Positions 31,701 to 44,338 of a DNA stretch of 64,000 nucleotides are shown one piece after another. Origin of the DNA: Inia geoffrensis (lineage: Eukaryota; Chordata; Mammalia; Artiodactyla; Iniidae); NCBI GenBank assembly GCA_036417435.1, contig CM070902.1, forward strand, positions 141,163,886-141,227,885, read 5' to 3'. Each line of letters begins with the position of its first letter. Position 1 is the stretch's first letter. Below the pieces are notes generated by a model. That model was not told the origin of the DNA, made no database searches, and saw only the letters and a list, made by a program, of their open reading frames with translations. Made by a program: the position numbers and the translations under genes.

Positions 31701-33860
31701 TATTTCTCTCTGGGTGCTACTGTATTGTGAAAAAATGGCTGAACAAATATCTCCCAACTGCGGAGTGTGTTTGTGACTTTCTGACTTAAAATAGGGAGTG
31801 TGTGTTGTACACAACATTCAGTTACAGGGAGGACTCTGGGGTATACCTCAAAGAGAGAGATGTCATCTGAAACTGAGGGCAGGAGGGCAGTGGGGTTGCT
31901 TTAAGGACAGACGTGCTGTCTGTTAAGATGTTCTGACCTGTGAGAGCAAAAACGGTGTAGAACATGAATCTTAAATGGAAAAATCCCAAGGAGAGGCATT
32001 CTGCTTCACTAATGTATAATCAAGCTGTTTCTTACATAGGCAAGTCCTCCAGGGTAAGGAACAGCAAGGATTTCCTCCCTTCCTCCCTCCCTCCCTTCCA
32101 GGTGTCCTAGGTGCTGAGGACACAAAGGGGGGTGTCTCAGTCTCTGCCCCTATGAGCTGGTTGAGTGTGACAGTCACAGTGTGAAAATCTCTTACAGTGT
32201 TCTATCTAGTTTTTGTCAAAATAACCCTTAAAGATGTGCTTTCTTAAAAAAAAAATTAACCCCTTTTCTTGTACTAAGCATCATTGTATACCAGGCTCAG
32301 CCAAAGTTTCCCATTCTCTCAGTAGTCCTGTCATCATAGTCCTGGCACAATATGCATATTGCAAAATATACGATCAATTGTTACAATGCTCATTCTAGAG
32401 GATTGTCGGTGGATTTAATATTTTACTTTGTGCTTTTCTATCATCTCCAAGTTTTATGCAATAAATGGGCATTGCTTTTGCAATTAAAGTTTTTTTCCTT
32501 AAAGATTATCAACTTGCACCGAAAAGTCCTGATTGTCTTCCTTTAAACATTTAAACACATATACTCATGTTAACATTTTAACACAGAAAACCTAAGTCTG
32601 CCCCCATCCCCACCTCCTGAGACATTAATGTGTTACAACCCACAGCTTTTTGGGAGGTGATATCTTTCCAGCGAGTACAAGATGGGGGAGTTACCTAAGG
32701 TCTGGCACGATTTATGCTCAGCGAGATCATTCCTCCATCTGAGGGTTATTCACAGTCCAGAATGTTGAGAGATGCAGGACTTATTCCAAATGCCACTGAA
32801 TCTGTGGACTGTGACCCAGTAATCACATTTCCTAAGAGGGGCTGCTAGATATTTTTTGACAAGCCAGTTGGTATTAATTAATATTACTATTTTCTTGTCA
32901 GCTGCTTTTGACACTTTATAAAATTATTTATTAGCTAGCTAGCTTTCCCCAATTCTCTTTACTATGTTTGCATTAATTTAATTTGGAGTTGTTACAACAA
33001 TTACCACATTTCTCAGTGTGGCTAAATCTTAATCAGTAAATCCAGGGACCCATATAGTTCAAGCAGCAGAATATTAGAAGTGTGTTACACTATGTTTAAT
33101 CAACCTCCTATATGAAGCAGATACTAACTGGTTATTCCCAAACCTAACTTTCTCTTTTAACACAGCTTCTCTTAAACCTGTAAGCACCCACCTACCTTCA
33201 GATGGAATAGTAGAGCCTTAAAATGAGCAGTGATGGGGTGGGATTTTTTTGAGTACAGGCAGGTTGAGATTAAAGTTACTCTCCTTAGCAATTACTATTT
33301 TTCCCCTTCTCATGGCTACTTAGATATATACTTATGGTGAAGAATTTGTAGACTTTATTTTGAATTACATAGAGAATTTGTAGACTCACCTTCTCGTACA
33401 TGTGGTTCTAAGATAGACTTGAACAGTCTGCAAATAATTGTGGCTCCCCAAGAGCCTAAGATAATTGAGTAGCCTGGCAAACATCTAGACAGTGAACAGA
33501 TGAGATGTGAACATGTGTATTGACTTCGTCTGCTCCTCCTACATAGAGATCGTTATCTACAAAAGCAGTCTTGTAATGGGTTGTTATTTTTCCAAACGGA
33601 TGTTTGGCATGTAGTAGGCTCAAATTCCTTTAGGTAAATGAATGATGGGTAGAGAGTGGTAAGTAGTGAGAAAACCATGTGAAGTTGCAAAATTGTCTCT
33701 GTGTGTGAGGATGGAGCAATGTGGCAGGCTTTTAGAACTCTCTTTGAAGAGCTGGATCAGACACTTCCTTAAAGTCCATTTCAATCCCGTGGTTCCATGA
33801 AGGCCACCATAAGTAATTTGAGTACCTACATATAAGACATCCAAAAGCACGTCATGTTGA
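31701..33860. other. Unrecognised sequence
   Basis: About 2.2 kb. A CCTTCC/CCTCCC patch lies at 32072-32100 and a short L2-like end at about 33600-33650 (GGCATGTAGTAGGCTCAAATTC ... AATGAATG). No coding signal. Confidence 0.4.
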
Positions 33861-34125
33861 AATTAATTAAAATTCTGGGGAATGTAAAGTACAGCATGGT
33901 GACTACAGTTAATAATACTGTATCGTATATTAGAAAGTTGCTAAGAAAGTAGACCTTAAAAGTTCTCATCACAAGAAAAACAATTTGTGACTGTGTGAGG
34001 TGATGGATGTTAACTCGACTTATTGTGGTCATTTCGCAATGTATACAAATGTTGAATCATTGTGTTGTACACCTGAAACTAATATAACGTTATATATCAG
34101 TTATATCTCAATTTAAAAAAAGATT
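33861..34125 (+). mobile_element. Old L1 3' terminus (L1MA/L1MB-like)
   Basis: GGGGAATGTAAAGTACAGCATGGTGACTACAGTTAATAATACTGTAT, GTGAGGTGATGGATGTTAACTCGACTTATTGTGGTCATTTCGCAATGTATAC and CTGAAACTAATATAACGTTATAT...TATCTCAATTTAAAAAAAG form the standard old L1 3' UTR. Confidence 0.88.
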
Positions 34126-34173
34126 TGGGGACACTGGGTGAGACGAAGTAGGGTCATGGGGACGTCGATGAAA

Positions 34174-34853
34174 TTGAAACCAAGCAGGACCCTATGGTCC
34201 TTCCCCTCCATGTCTTCTGCCTGCCTTTTGTCTGTAGAAAAACTTTAGCCAAAGAATAAGTTTGATCAGAGAAGTGAGGAAATATAGAAGCAAAGGAAAG
34301 CAATCCAACAGGACAAAAGAATAATGTATAGTTTGGTCATTAAACAATGTCAAGGACTTTTAGTTCCTCCTCAAAGGCCATAGATAATATTCTGAGCCAT
34401 ATCCTTGGAGCTGTTTTGTAGATACTGAAATCCCCACCAGGTGGAAAAAGTTAACTACATGATGACCAGACTGTAGCCATGGCATAAGCTGCCATAATTC
34501 CGAGAACTGGCCTCAAAGAAATGGGAACAAACCAACCCTGGACCTGAAGAGTAATTGTATTTAAAACAATCAAGATGACACTGATCAGACGACTGCATGA
34601 CGAATTTCAAGATGACTGTCAGAGCTGACTGTGGTGTTTCTGCATGTAGCCCCCTCCCTCTGCCTATATATCCCTGAAACTCCCCTTTAAGAGTTCTTGC
34701 CCACTGATTGTCAGGGGGAGTCGGCCTTTGGACACGAGTCCGCCCTCTCCCCCCGTTGCTGGCTTCTGAAATAAAGCAAACTTTCGTTTGCACCAACCTT
34801 GCCTCTAGAGTATTGGCTTTCGAGCAGTGAGCAGCCAGACCCCACTTTTGGTA
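34174..34853 (+). mobile_element. Probable solo LTR of an endogenous retrovirus
   Basis: Starts TGAAACCAAGC and ends near TTTTGGTA, flanked on both sides by ATGAAA (34168-34173 and 34854-34859), a 6-bp duplication of retroviral integration type. Inside are a TATA-like CTATATATCCC (about 34660), GTTCTTGCCCACTGATTG, AATAAA at 34771-34776, and a T/C-rich stretch after it, giving a U3-R-U5 layout of about 680 bp. No gag, pol or env and no second LTR are seen, so it is a recombined solo copy. Class not assigned; the TG...TA rather than TG...CA ending makes the right border uncertain. Confidence 0.65.
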
Positions 34854-34859
34854 ATGAAA

Positions 34860-36129
34860 TGAGGTCTTTGAGAGCAGCCGGCCTTTACCTATTTGGAAAA
34901 TTTCTCCTTCTTACTATGTAGGCCTACGCCTCAAAGCCACATTGGTGACTGGGAGGCTGCTCTTTGGATCTGGAACAGAGGAGTTACTAGTTACACAGGA
35001 TGTCTGAATTTGAGTGGTGTGTTGACAAGGGTACAGGTCACACTCTGAGCTCTCCTCCCTGGCCCCCTCTTCCAGCCTGTGAGGCCTCTGGCCAGCCTCC
35101 CACTTTCTGAGCCTCAGTTTCCTTATCTCTCAAAGGAAGGCAGTGGACTGAACAATCTCTAAAGACCCCTCCTTCTGTAAACATTTCTGGTGCTGAGGTA
35201 GCCTCATTCTCAAGAGCAAGAGCTTCATCAATCCGTCTCAAGTTACATTGGTGGTTAGAAGTTCTTCCGTCTTTTTTTGGTTTTAGAAATATGTAACGCT
35301 GTATTGTTTTGGTAATATTTTCTTCCTCTCAGGGCAGATATAGTATACGATGAAAATGAAAAGGAGCCTGTGAATAGAAGTGAGAAGAGTTGGGACAGAG
35401 AATCAGGTGGCAGAATATCTGGAAGCTTCTTGCAGTCACAGATGGTCGATGTAAACTGTCGTGGCAGGGAATTTCTGCCAGACGTCCCATGGAGTTTATT
35501 ACTAAATGTGGGAGTAGTACACTTTTAAAAACATACTGTGCATGTAAAATCATTTAAAATGCTGCAAGTGCAAAATCCTTTTGTTTCAGCAATATCTAAT
35601 TCTTCCCTTCCGCTCTATAAATAATTTAGATTAAAATATCAGCTTTGGTGTTGAGCAGTTTTATTATCTTTTACAAAATTTTATCTTTTATAAAACTGTT
35701 AAGTGACTCATTAGGAAAAATTGAAGTTTTGATTGTGTGGTGGCCCCTGGTTCCATGGTATGTTTCATTTGACGTCACCCTTTTTTTTTTTTTTTTTTTA
35801 AAAAAAGACAGAAATACCATAAAGGACAATTAAGAAGTGTAAAATGAATGTGAAACACTGGAATAAAATGAAAGCATATTATGCCACAGTGTGTGGTCTG
35901 AGTAAAAGCATGAAAATTGGGCCAGATGCTAAACTCAGCGTTAAAGTGTAATAGTTAATCTTGTAATATACGGAACAACCATAGTTAGGGAATGGTTATA
36001 TCTTTAAAATGTAACTCACTGTAGTAAAACCAGGCAACCTTGCAGGTGGAAGCAGGGATTTTATGGAACATTAAAGATGTTTCAATGCAAGAAATCCCAG
36101 CTACAGAAATTTGTAATTGAATATATGCT
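34860..36129. other. Unrecognised sequence
   Basis: Contains the MIR-like fragment listed separately and a T18 run at about 35780-35800. No gene seen. Confidence 0.4.
35095..35190 (+). mobile_element. MIR/MIR3-like fragment
   Basis: TGAGCCTCAGTTTCCTTATCTCTCAAAGGAAGGCAGTGGACTGAACAATCTCTAAAGACCC has the MIR core followed by the MIR3-like GGACTAGATGATCTCTAAGG theme. Confidence 0.6.
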
Positions 36130-36335
36130 GTTTATCCTATGTATATAATAGCTAATAGCTACAGTTATGAATCGACATTATTATCTAGTTTGATCTCTAC
36201 ACACTCCCCAAAAGGTATTTGGGAGGTACTATTGCATTAATAGCTTCACTTTCGAGATAAAAAGTTGGACTTCAGACAGGCTAATTACTTGCCTGAGCTA
36301 ATGTAGCCAGTAAGTGAAGTCGCTGGTACCCAAAT
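36130..36335 (-). mobile_element. MIR SINE, inverted, diverged
   Basis: GTATTTGGGAGGTACTATTGCATTAATAGCTTCAC, GACTTCAGACAGGCTAATTACTTGCCTGAGCTAATGTAGCCAGTAAGTGAAGTCGCTGG follow the reverse complement of MIR. Confidence 0.75.
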
Positions 36336-39300
36336 CCTGTCTCCATGGGAAGAGTCTCTCTCATCATCATGAGCACGTAGATGCTCCAGAGAAGAGCATG
36401 TAGGAGTCCTCATTCTGTCCTGAAATGAGTTGTAAACTCTGGTACATTTGGCTTCACCAAGTTCACTCCTTCTAAGTAAGTAGCCCATGAATTGATACCG
36501 TTACATCTATTTTCTGGATAAATTTGAGTTTTTTAGGATAAAATAAATCTGGCAAACATCTTGTCCAAGCTGATGTTAGCTTTTAAATTCTTAACGTGTG
36601 GAAGATGAAGGACATTGGCTGGCTCCCCCTCCTTTATTCAGTTTCTCCCACCTTTATATGTAAATATGTAGAGAAAAATAATTGAATGGAATATAGAATG
36701 TTGCAAGATTATTAGGTCATTGAGCCCAACCTCCTCTCTACTGCAAGGTTACAGTCGTTGACAGATATTTGTCCAGTGCACTATTTTAAGAGGCAGCCCA
36801 TCTTTTGTGGGACGGTAGTAATTGTTATTGACGTCTTCCTTCCATTGGTACTTATTCCACTCACGAGAGACCCTCGGAGTTAGTCTAAGTTCTTGCTGTC
36901 ATGAAATTTTTCTTGCTTGGTTCCCTTCCCCGCCCCCACATTTAGACCCCTGAAGTTATTCTTTATATTGTGGTTTCCAGACCTTTCTACTTTCTGGTCC
37001 CCTTCCTTGGAAGTGTTTGTCGATGTTTCCCTTAAATGCAGAATCCACAGTTGAATAGTACCATCTGGAACGTAATCAGAGCCAGTAGTGGCACTGTTGA
37101 CAATCTTGTTCTGGACACAATAATTCTATGAATTCTGCTAAAGATTGCATCTGATATGTTATTGTCTTATCAGAAGGTTACCTTTTAACAATGTTGCAAT
37201 TAACAGAAGATTATAGATTTTTGGCCTCACATGATTGCTCTTTTGCTAGATCTGCTACATTGTGAGGCTCGAACCAATTTTCACTTTGCTCCTTAGTGCA
37301 GTATTTTGTGATTCTTATTAAATTTTATTATGCTAGTCTTGATCTATATTTTAGTGTTTCAAAGTACTTTTGATTTATTAAACTTTTTCAAATTTGTATT
37401 CTTGGCAAATTTTGTAAGCATACTTTAAATGCCTTCATTCAAGTTGATAAAATGTTTGAGGCAGAGTTGAGTATAAAATTCTATAAAATGCAACTAGGGA
37501 CTTCCCTCAATATTGATAAAAATCTATTCATATTCTTCGAGCATATTGTTCAGCTAAGTACAGTTTAGTAGGAATGATCATATTGTTCCCTAACCCTTCA
37601 TGGTTATCTTTGATCCTTGGTTTCTTGTACAATCCCTCATACAGCACAGGTCCCTGACAAAGTTTTGTTGAATGATTTGAATGTCTCCTTTGTAATAGCT
37701 CAGCATTTTGAGTTTTTGGCTCTTTGTGATCAAACAAAACACATCCTCCTTCAGAGGACAACTCATATCCTTCACCCTTCAGAAAGTTTTCCTCTACGAA
37801 CTTCAAGCTACATTACATTTTTTTTAAGTTCTCTAGCTTAAACTTGTTTGTATCACACATCTGAGCACTTAATTATGGGCTCCTTTGTGCTATTATCTAA
37901 AGGTTTATGAGCGTAGGGATGTGTGTTTGTAATGTGTATTTGCATAGCAACACCTGTTTTTCTCCTTTGTTTTTTCTGTGCAATGTTCCCTACCATTTCT
38001 GCCTCTTCTCATTACGTATCACTTCAATGAGACCCCACTTTGAGCACATTTGATTAGTTCAAGATTGGTCATCTGACACATGCTGAAACAGTCAGAATCC
38101 TTCCCTGGGAATTTTGGAAGTTGACAAAGTGGGCTAGCTCTCTTTAGGAGCCTAGTTTTGTAAAATGAGAAGGTTGGGAGTTGTTCATGCCTGCAGACAT
38201 GTAGGCAGAAGACATGAGTAAAATCAATCACAGAGTGGGAGAGAGACAGAGAGACAGAGACAGAAAGATAGAGAGACAGAGAGATGAAGCAGTTGCACAG
38301 AGAAAACAAGCCACTACAACCAGAAAGTTCTGGTGGGATTTGAGTCCCTGGGACCAATTTTTCCAAGACCCAGCCGCATTCCTTTGCTGGGGACCAAAAA
38401 CACAGGTAGTATTTTAAATACTCTTTTCTTAAGCTACTTCAAATTGTGTTACATCAATATTTAAAATAGAAATTTCAGAGTTACCCATTGGTAACTCAAA
38501 TAGCAGAGAAGAACACTAGAATGTGAGATGAAAGGGTCTTCTTGTGGCTGGATTTGGCACTGTATGTGAGTTTTATTTGTCTCACAGAGTAATTAAAAAA
38601 ATTAAAATAGTATCCAGAATTTTTAAAATTAAGAAAATTTTTACACACTGGATTTCTGACTTCTCTTTAAAAGTCCGAAGATCTAACAGCACTGGGCTGG
38701 CATCCTACCTGCCACCAGAGGCTGGAGCTGCAGAACAGCTGTCTCCTTTGGAAGGAAAAGACACTCCCTAGTCTGTTTGGGGCTCACCATCCCGTACTTA
38801 CTGGAGGATGAGGCCAAAATCAGTTACCATGTCACATCACACACATACAAATATATAAATAATTTTTCTTAACAGTAGCTTTAAGAAAGAGGAAAAAATG
38901 GGGGAAATGAAAGACTGACAAAGCCAAATGTTTCGAGAGAAATTTCTTTGTGAAAGTAAAAGCGTTTCCTATACTGGCTTTCCTTCCCTCACTTTACCTG
39001 CCTTGCACCCTTCTGTACATGATCCTGAAGAGAAAGGGACCTCTGTAGAGTGGAGAAAAGACAGGACTTACCTAGGGAAATGGCCAGTGAAATGATCTGT
39101 GGCAGGGAATGGCCAATGAATTACTGGAGAAATTGGTATTTAACATTCAGGTTAACCTTGTTTACAACTTTAATTACCCTCCATTGTTCTCAGTTTTCAG
39201 TAAATACATGTTATACATAACGATCTTAGGTTAAGGGTGTTTGGTGGAATAAAGGCAAAGGGGGTTCTAGTCTGGGATGGTAGCAAGTAAGTAGAAATCT

Positions 39301-41388
39301 TCAGTGAACTGAGAGAAATGGTTAGAAGCCAGGTGGCAGTGAGGAGGGCTGAATCAGACACAGGCATGAGAAAAACTCAATTTCCCAAAATACAGTAGAA
39401 AAAGGTGACAAAATTCTCTATTGTAGGAGCTCGGGATGCAACTAAATAGAATTATTTTATCTGATATTAAATGCAATTACTTGAATTGCTAATGTATAAC
39501 TTTTACTACCCTATAGTTTAGTTCAATATGGTCTCTTGGGTTTTGCCCTCACGATCAGTTGTCAACACTTTATTTATGTCTTGTATTCAGATTCCTGAGA
39601 GAGGTCTGATTGAGTGAATCAGTCTCTATCTAGGACAAAACATCTCCAGTGGCCAGAGGTCTTTCCCCAGATCTTTCTATAAGTGGCAGGCGAGTCTGCA
39701 GTTGGTGGTTATTCGGTCAGATGTGGCCAAGGAAGTAGGTTTTCATGGGCAATTTTCCAGAAAGTATAGTAAAACTTTAAATAGGCCATAGCATCACCCT
39801 TCTATCATTTTACCTAATTTTGTGAAATATGCTATGTAAGGTCTTGTCTAACTCACCATAAATTATTTTCTGAAGGTAAGTAGGAGACTACAATTAATGC
39901 ATTTTAAAATCTAGGATAAATATCCTGATGTCTATCCTTGGCTTTCATCAACTCAAGTATGATATTCATAATGCCACAATTGTTATTACTCCCACTTCAT
40001 TCAATATTTCTTCAACTTTGGTCAGAATAGAGACCAATATATTCACGATAAACTTTATTCAAAGATTGAAAAACTAAAACCCTTTATGTCCAAGGATGGA
40101 TTATGTGCATGTTCATATTTTTATTTGATATACTTACTTTCTTTTTATATAAGCATGCAAAAATGTTATCAGAAAAGGCCACTTGAGTATTCCAATATTT
40201 AATTTCTGAACTAAGTATCTGGAAAGAAACTTTCAGGAACATTTTGTCTGAATAAGGACTAATCAGTATGTCAGCCATGGTCTAAAGACGCATTTTTGTT
40301 TTCCTTTTGTGCAATGCTTTTAGTCCAGTTATAGTATGCTCGAGCTGACCTCATAATTTCTGTTTATTGGAGTACACCTAAGAGAATATTGATTGTGAAG
40401 AAGCAATCATTGAGCCAACTTTTAACATTTTTGCTTTAAATGTGCAATGAACTGGGAAGCAATTTTGCATTAACAACTCAGGCACCCTGTTGTTGAAGCA
40501 CTATTTTGCATGTAGTTATGGTATGTTTAGTTCCACCTCACCACCTGCCTAGCGTTTATCAATAATAATGCTTAGAAAGACCTGCCTACCAGGTAAAAAA
40601 TCAAATATTTGGAAGCCAAGTTGAATGATAAACTATATTTTCAAGCTTAAAGTGATGTTTTGCAGCTGGTATGTGATATTCTCTACTTGTTCCTTGAAAT
40701 ACCAATTTAGTAATGAACGGTTCTGTTATGTGGCATCTACATGGTGTTGTCATCTTTCCAGTAAGAATGTGGAAACTGGACATGGGTAAGCAGTAATAAT
40801 GTTAGATTTTTACTTGAGGAAGCACAGATGAAATTGCTACCAAGGAAACTACTAGGTTGGAGCCAGAGCAGCATTTAGGAAATACGTGCTGCGTAAAATT
40901 GTAAAACAAAGTGTCCAACGACGACAATTACTTTGTAATTCATTGGCTGAATTCTAGATAGAAATGCAGACTTCCTGCGGATTTTGAACATGTAGTGAAG
41001 CAACAGGGTGGGAAAAGGATGTCTTGGCAATATTGGGCAGTGGTGTCAGGGTGCAGTAGTGAGGGTGAAGAGGTGGATTTCAATGCATGCCTCACTTATT
41101 GATTTAGATTTCTCCACAGGTCTTGCCATTGTGTTGGTTTATTATACATCAGCTGAGACAATGCTAACAATTATTAGGATCATCACATTAAATTTTGAAG
41201 TATAATTTGAGGCAATAATATAAAAAACATTGTTTACTTCTCAACATTTTAAAGATTTTAAAAAGTGAATTAGAAACTCCTGATCTTCAAAGAAAGTAGA
41301 ATCTTTAGGCTTCTGACAGTTTACCGAAAATAGGCAACCACTTGAATGAAGAGAAAAAATCACCAAGATTATATTAAGAAAGTCCATT
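36336..41388. other. Five kb of largely unrecognised sequence
   Basis: No frame above 115 codons and no convincing exon. A weak L2-like 3' end lies at about 37605-37680 (CAGCACAGGTCCCTGACAAAG ... TTGAATGAT). 36700-37060 may be an ancient CR1/L3- or MIR-related relic (TCATTGAGCCCAACCTCCTC). A block at 40310-40590 has the look of conserved non-coding DNA (see findings). Otherwise nothing identified. Confidence 0.4.
38232..38287. repeat. (GAGACA)n-like purine-rich simple repeat
   Basis: GAGAGAGACAGAGAGACAGAGACAGAAAG and continuing; purine-rich on the plus strand. Confidence 0.9.
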
Positions 41389-41404
41389 AAAATGTATGGG
41401 TTCA
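41389..41404 (+). repeat. Target-site duplication of 5'-inverted L1, left
   Basis: AAAATGTATGGGTTCA, repeated perfectly at 43115-43130 after the A tail. Confidence 0.93.
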
Positions 41405-43114
41405 TATGGCGTATCACGTTGATTGATTTGCGTATATTGAAGAATCCTTGCATTCCTGAAATAAACCCCACTTGATCATCGTGTATGATCCTTTTAATGT
41501 GCTGCTGGATTCTGTTTGCTAGTATTTTGTTGAGGATTTTTGCATCTATGCTCATCGGTGATATTGGCCCGTAGTTTTCTTTTTTCGGGACATCTTTGTC
41601 TGGTTGTGGTATCAGGGTGATGGTGGCCTCGTAGAATGAGTTTGGGAGTGTTCCTCCCTCTGCTATGTTTTGGAAGAGTTTGAGAAGGATAGGTATTAGC
41701 TCTTCTCTAAATGTCTGATAGAATTCGCCTGTGAAGCCCTCTGGTCCTGGGCTTTTGTTGGTTGGAAGATTTTTAATCACATTTTCAATTTCAGTGCTTG
41801 TGATTGGTCTGTTCATATTTTCTATTTCTTCCTAGTTTAGTCTTGGAAGGTTGTGCATTTCTAAGAATTTGTCCATTTCTTCCAGGTTGTCCATTTTATT
41901 GGCATAGAGTTGCTTGTAGTAATCTCATGATCCTTTGTATTTCTGCAGTGTCAGTTGTTACTTCTCCTTTTTCATTTCTACTTCTATTGATTTGAGTCTT
42001 CTCCCTTTTTTTTCTTGATGAGTCTGGCTAATGATTTATCAATTTTGTTTATCTTCTCAAAGAACCAGCTTTTACTTTTATTGATCTTTGCAGCTCATAC
42101 AGCTCAATAACAAAAAAACAAACAACCCAATCCAAAAATGGGCAAAAGACCTAAATAGACATTTCTCCAGAGAAGATATACAGACTGCCAACAAACACAT
42201 GAAAGAATGCTCAACATCATTAATCATTAGAGAAATGCAAATCAAAACTACAATGAGATATCATCTCACACCGGTCAGAGTGGCCGTCATGAAAAAATCT
42301 AGAAACAATAAATGCTGGAGAGGGTGTGGAGAAACGGGAACACTCTTGCACTGTTGGTGGGAATGTAAATTGATACAGCCACTGTGGAGAACAGTATGGA
42401 GGTTCCTTAAAAAACTAAAAATAGAACTACCATACAACCCAGCAATCCCACTACTGGGCATATACCCTGAGAAAACCATAATTCAAAAACAGTCATGTTC
42501 CACAATGTTCATTGCAGCTCTATTACAATAGCCTGGAGTTGGAAACAACCTAAGTGTACATCATTGGATGAATGGATAAAGAAGATGTGGCACATATATA
42601 CAATGGAATATTACTCAGCCATAAAAAGAAACGAAATTGAGTTATTTGTAGTGAGGTGGATGGACCTAGAGTCTGTCATACAGAGTGAAGTAAGTCAGAA
42701 AGAGAAAAACAAATACCGTATGCTAACTCATATATATGGAATCTAAGAAAAAAAAAAGTCATGAAGTACCTAGGGATAAGACGGGAATAAAGACATAGAC
42801 CTACTAGAGCATGGACTTGAGGATATGGGGAGGGGGAAGGGTAAGCTGTGACAAAGCGAGAGAGTGGCATGGACATATATACACTACCAAACGTAAGGTA
42901 GATAGCTAGTGCGAAGCAGCCGCATAGCACAGGGAGATCAGCTCGGTGGTTTGTGACCACCTAGAGGGGTGGGATAGGGAGGGTGGGAGGGAGGGAGGCT
43001 CAAGAGAGAAGAGATATGGGAACATATGTTTATGTATAACTGATTCACTTGGTTGTAAAGCAGAAACTAACACACCATTGAAAAGCAATTATACTCCAAT
43101 AAAGATGTTAAAAA
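41405..43114 (+). mobile_element. Young L1 with 5' inversion (twin-priming structure)
   Basis: 41405-42090 is inverted ORF2 (reverse complement of the segment equal to about 13010-13692 of copy B). 42091-43114 is direct ORF2 C-terminus, 3' UTR and A tail (equal to 15104 onward of copy B). About 1.4 kb of ORF2 between the two parts is missing. The junction shares GC with both partners. The 16-bp perfect duplication brackets both pieces, showing that the inversion arose during insertion. Confidence 0.96.
42091..42748 (+). pseudogene. L1 ORF2p C-terminal fragment
   Basis: Open for about 147 codons through the Cys-rich segment ([18 protein letters not shown]), then broken near 42520 where one T of CTCTATTTACAATAG is missing. 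It continues in another frame ([24 protein letters not shown]) to the usual ORF2 end. No catalytic domain remains. Confidence 0.9.
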
Positions 43115-43130
43115 AAAATGTATGGGTTCA

Positions 43131-44109
43131 GAATACTCATTTTCAGGAAAAAGCCTCAGAAAAAATAAATCACACCTACTCCTCATCCCCCAGTCCATAA
43201 GCTGCTATATATTTTTCTGCCATATGGGATTGGGTCTGCTCAGTCTCCCTACCTCCTCAAGCTGTTTATTGTACTAAAGTGCAGTGACAAACATTTTCTA
43301 GCTAATGGTTGGTGTTTATTTTTTTATTTGACTTTGATATATATAAAATATATAAACATATTATATTTTATATCTCACTTTAGATAATAATGAAAAACTG
43401 CTTAGAAGGGAAAGAAGTCTAATGCTGTGACACCCTTTTGGTACAAGGGATATGTTTCTTGGAAAATCCATCCACATCCCTGGGCCAAACCTTGAGGACA
43501 CTCTGATTATTGAAATCTTTGAACAAGTTTTCTAACAAATTTTGTAACCCACTTAAATGCTGACTCTTTAAAAAAAAAAAGTATTTTTATTGTAGGAAAC
43601 TTACGTACTAGTTATTGTGCTCAATCTCCCCATTTGTGGTTTGCCCATTTCTTTCTCCATGAGCTCTCTGCTTTTGGTTATTGATTATTTGAAATTTCAC
43701 CTATTACACCAAGATTTAAAGTTTTTATCACAGTACCCCGGACACAAAATCACTGTGGACAAATGTTTGAAGTCATTAATGATGGTGATTGTGCAATAAA
43801 CTCTAAGAAATCAAGCAGTTTCATGTCTCAACGATTTCTGAATTTTTTTTTTTAACGTTCTGCTACGAATGTCGAAACCATGGAGTAAAGATTAAGCTCT
43901 GTCAATTTTATAAGCTGGTAGACCTCGCTTCTAGTGTTTGCTAGGCCCTAGTGTAACTCGTTTACACAAGCCATTTTAAAGCTCTTTGGGACTGTCATTT
44001 TATTAGTAAAATAAAAGGATCCAGTTTGGTGGATCTCTGTAATCTTACTCTGAAATTATATAACTCTATTTAAGACTAATTTCTCTCTCAATAATCTTAG
44101 GACTTTTTT
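43131..44109. other. Unrecognised sequence
   Basis: AT-rich, small frames only; an A10 run near 43570. Confidence 0.4.
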
Positions 44110-44122
44110 GATACCAAACTTT

Positions 44123-44325
44123 TTTTTTTTTTGCGGTACACGGGCCTCTCACTGTTGTGGCCTGTCCCCTTGCGGGGCACAGGCTCCAGACACGCAGGCT
44201 CAGCAGCCATGGCTCACGGGGCCCAGCCGCTCTGCAGCATGTGGGATCTTCCCAGACCGGGGCACGAACCTGCGTCCCCTGCATCGGCAGGCAGACTCTC
44301 AACCACTGCACCACCAGGGAAGCCC
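44123..44325 (-). mobile_element. CHR-type SINE, short form, inverted
   Basis: T tail, GCGGTACACGGGCCTCTCACTG, and an end at CACCAGGGAAGCCC. Duplication GATACCAAACTTT (44110-44122) versus GATGCCAAACTTT (44326-44338), one mismatch. Confidence 0.93.
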
Positions 44326-44338
44326 GATGCCAAACTTT

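Noticed and set aside
34174..34853. A complete provirus
   Set aside because: No internal retroviral genes or second LTR are present around it.
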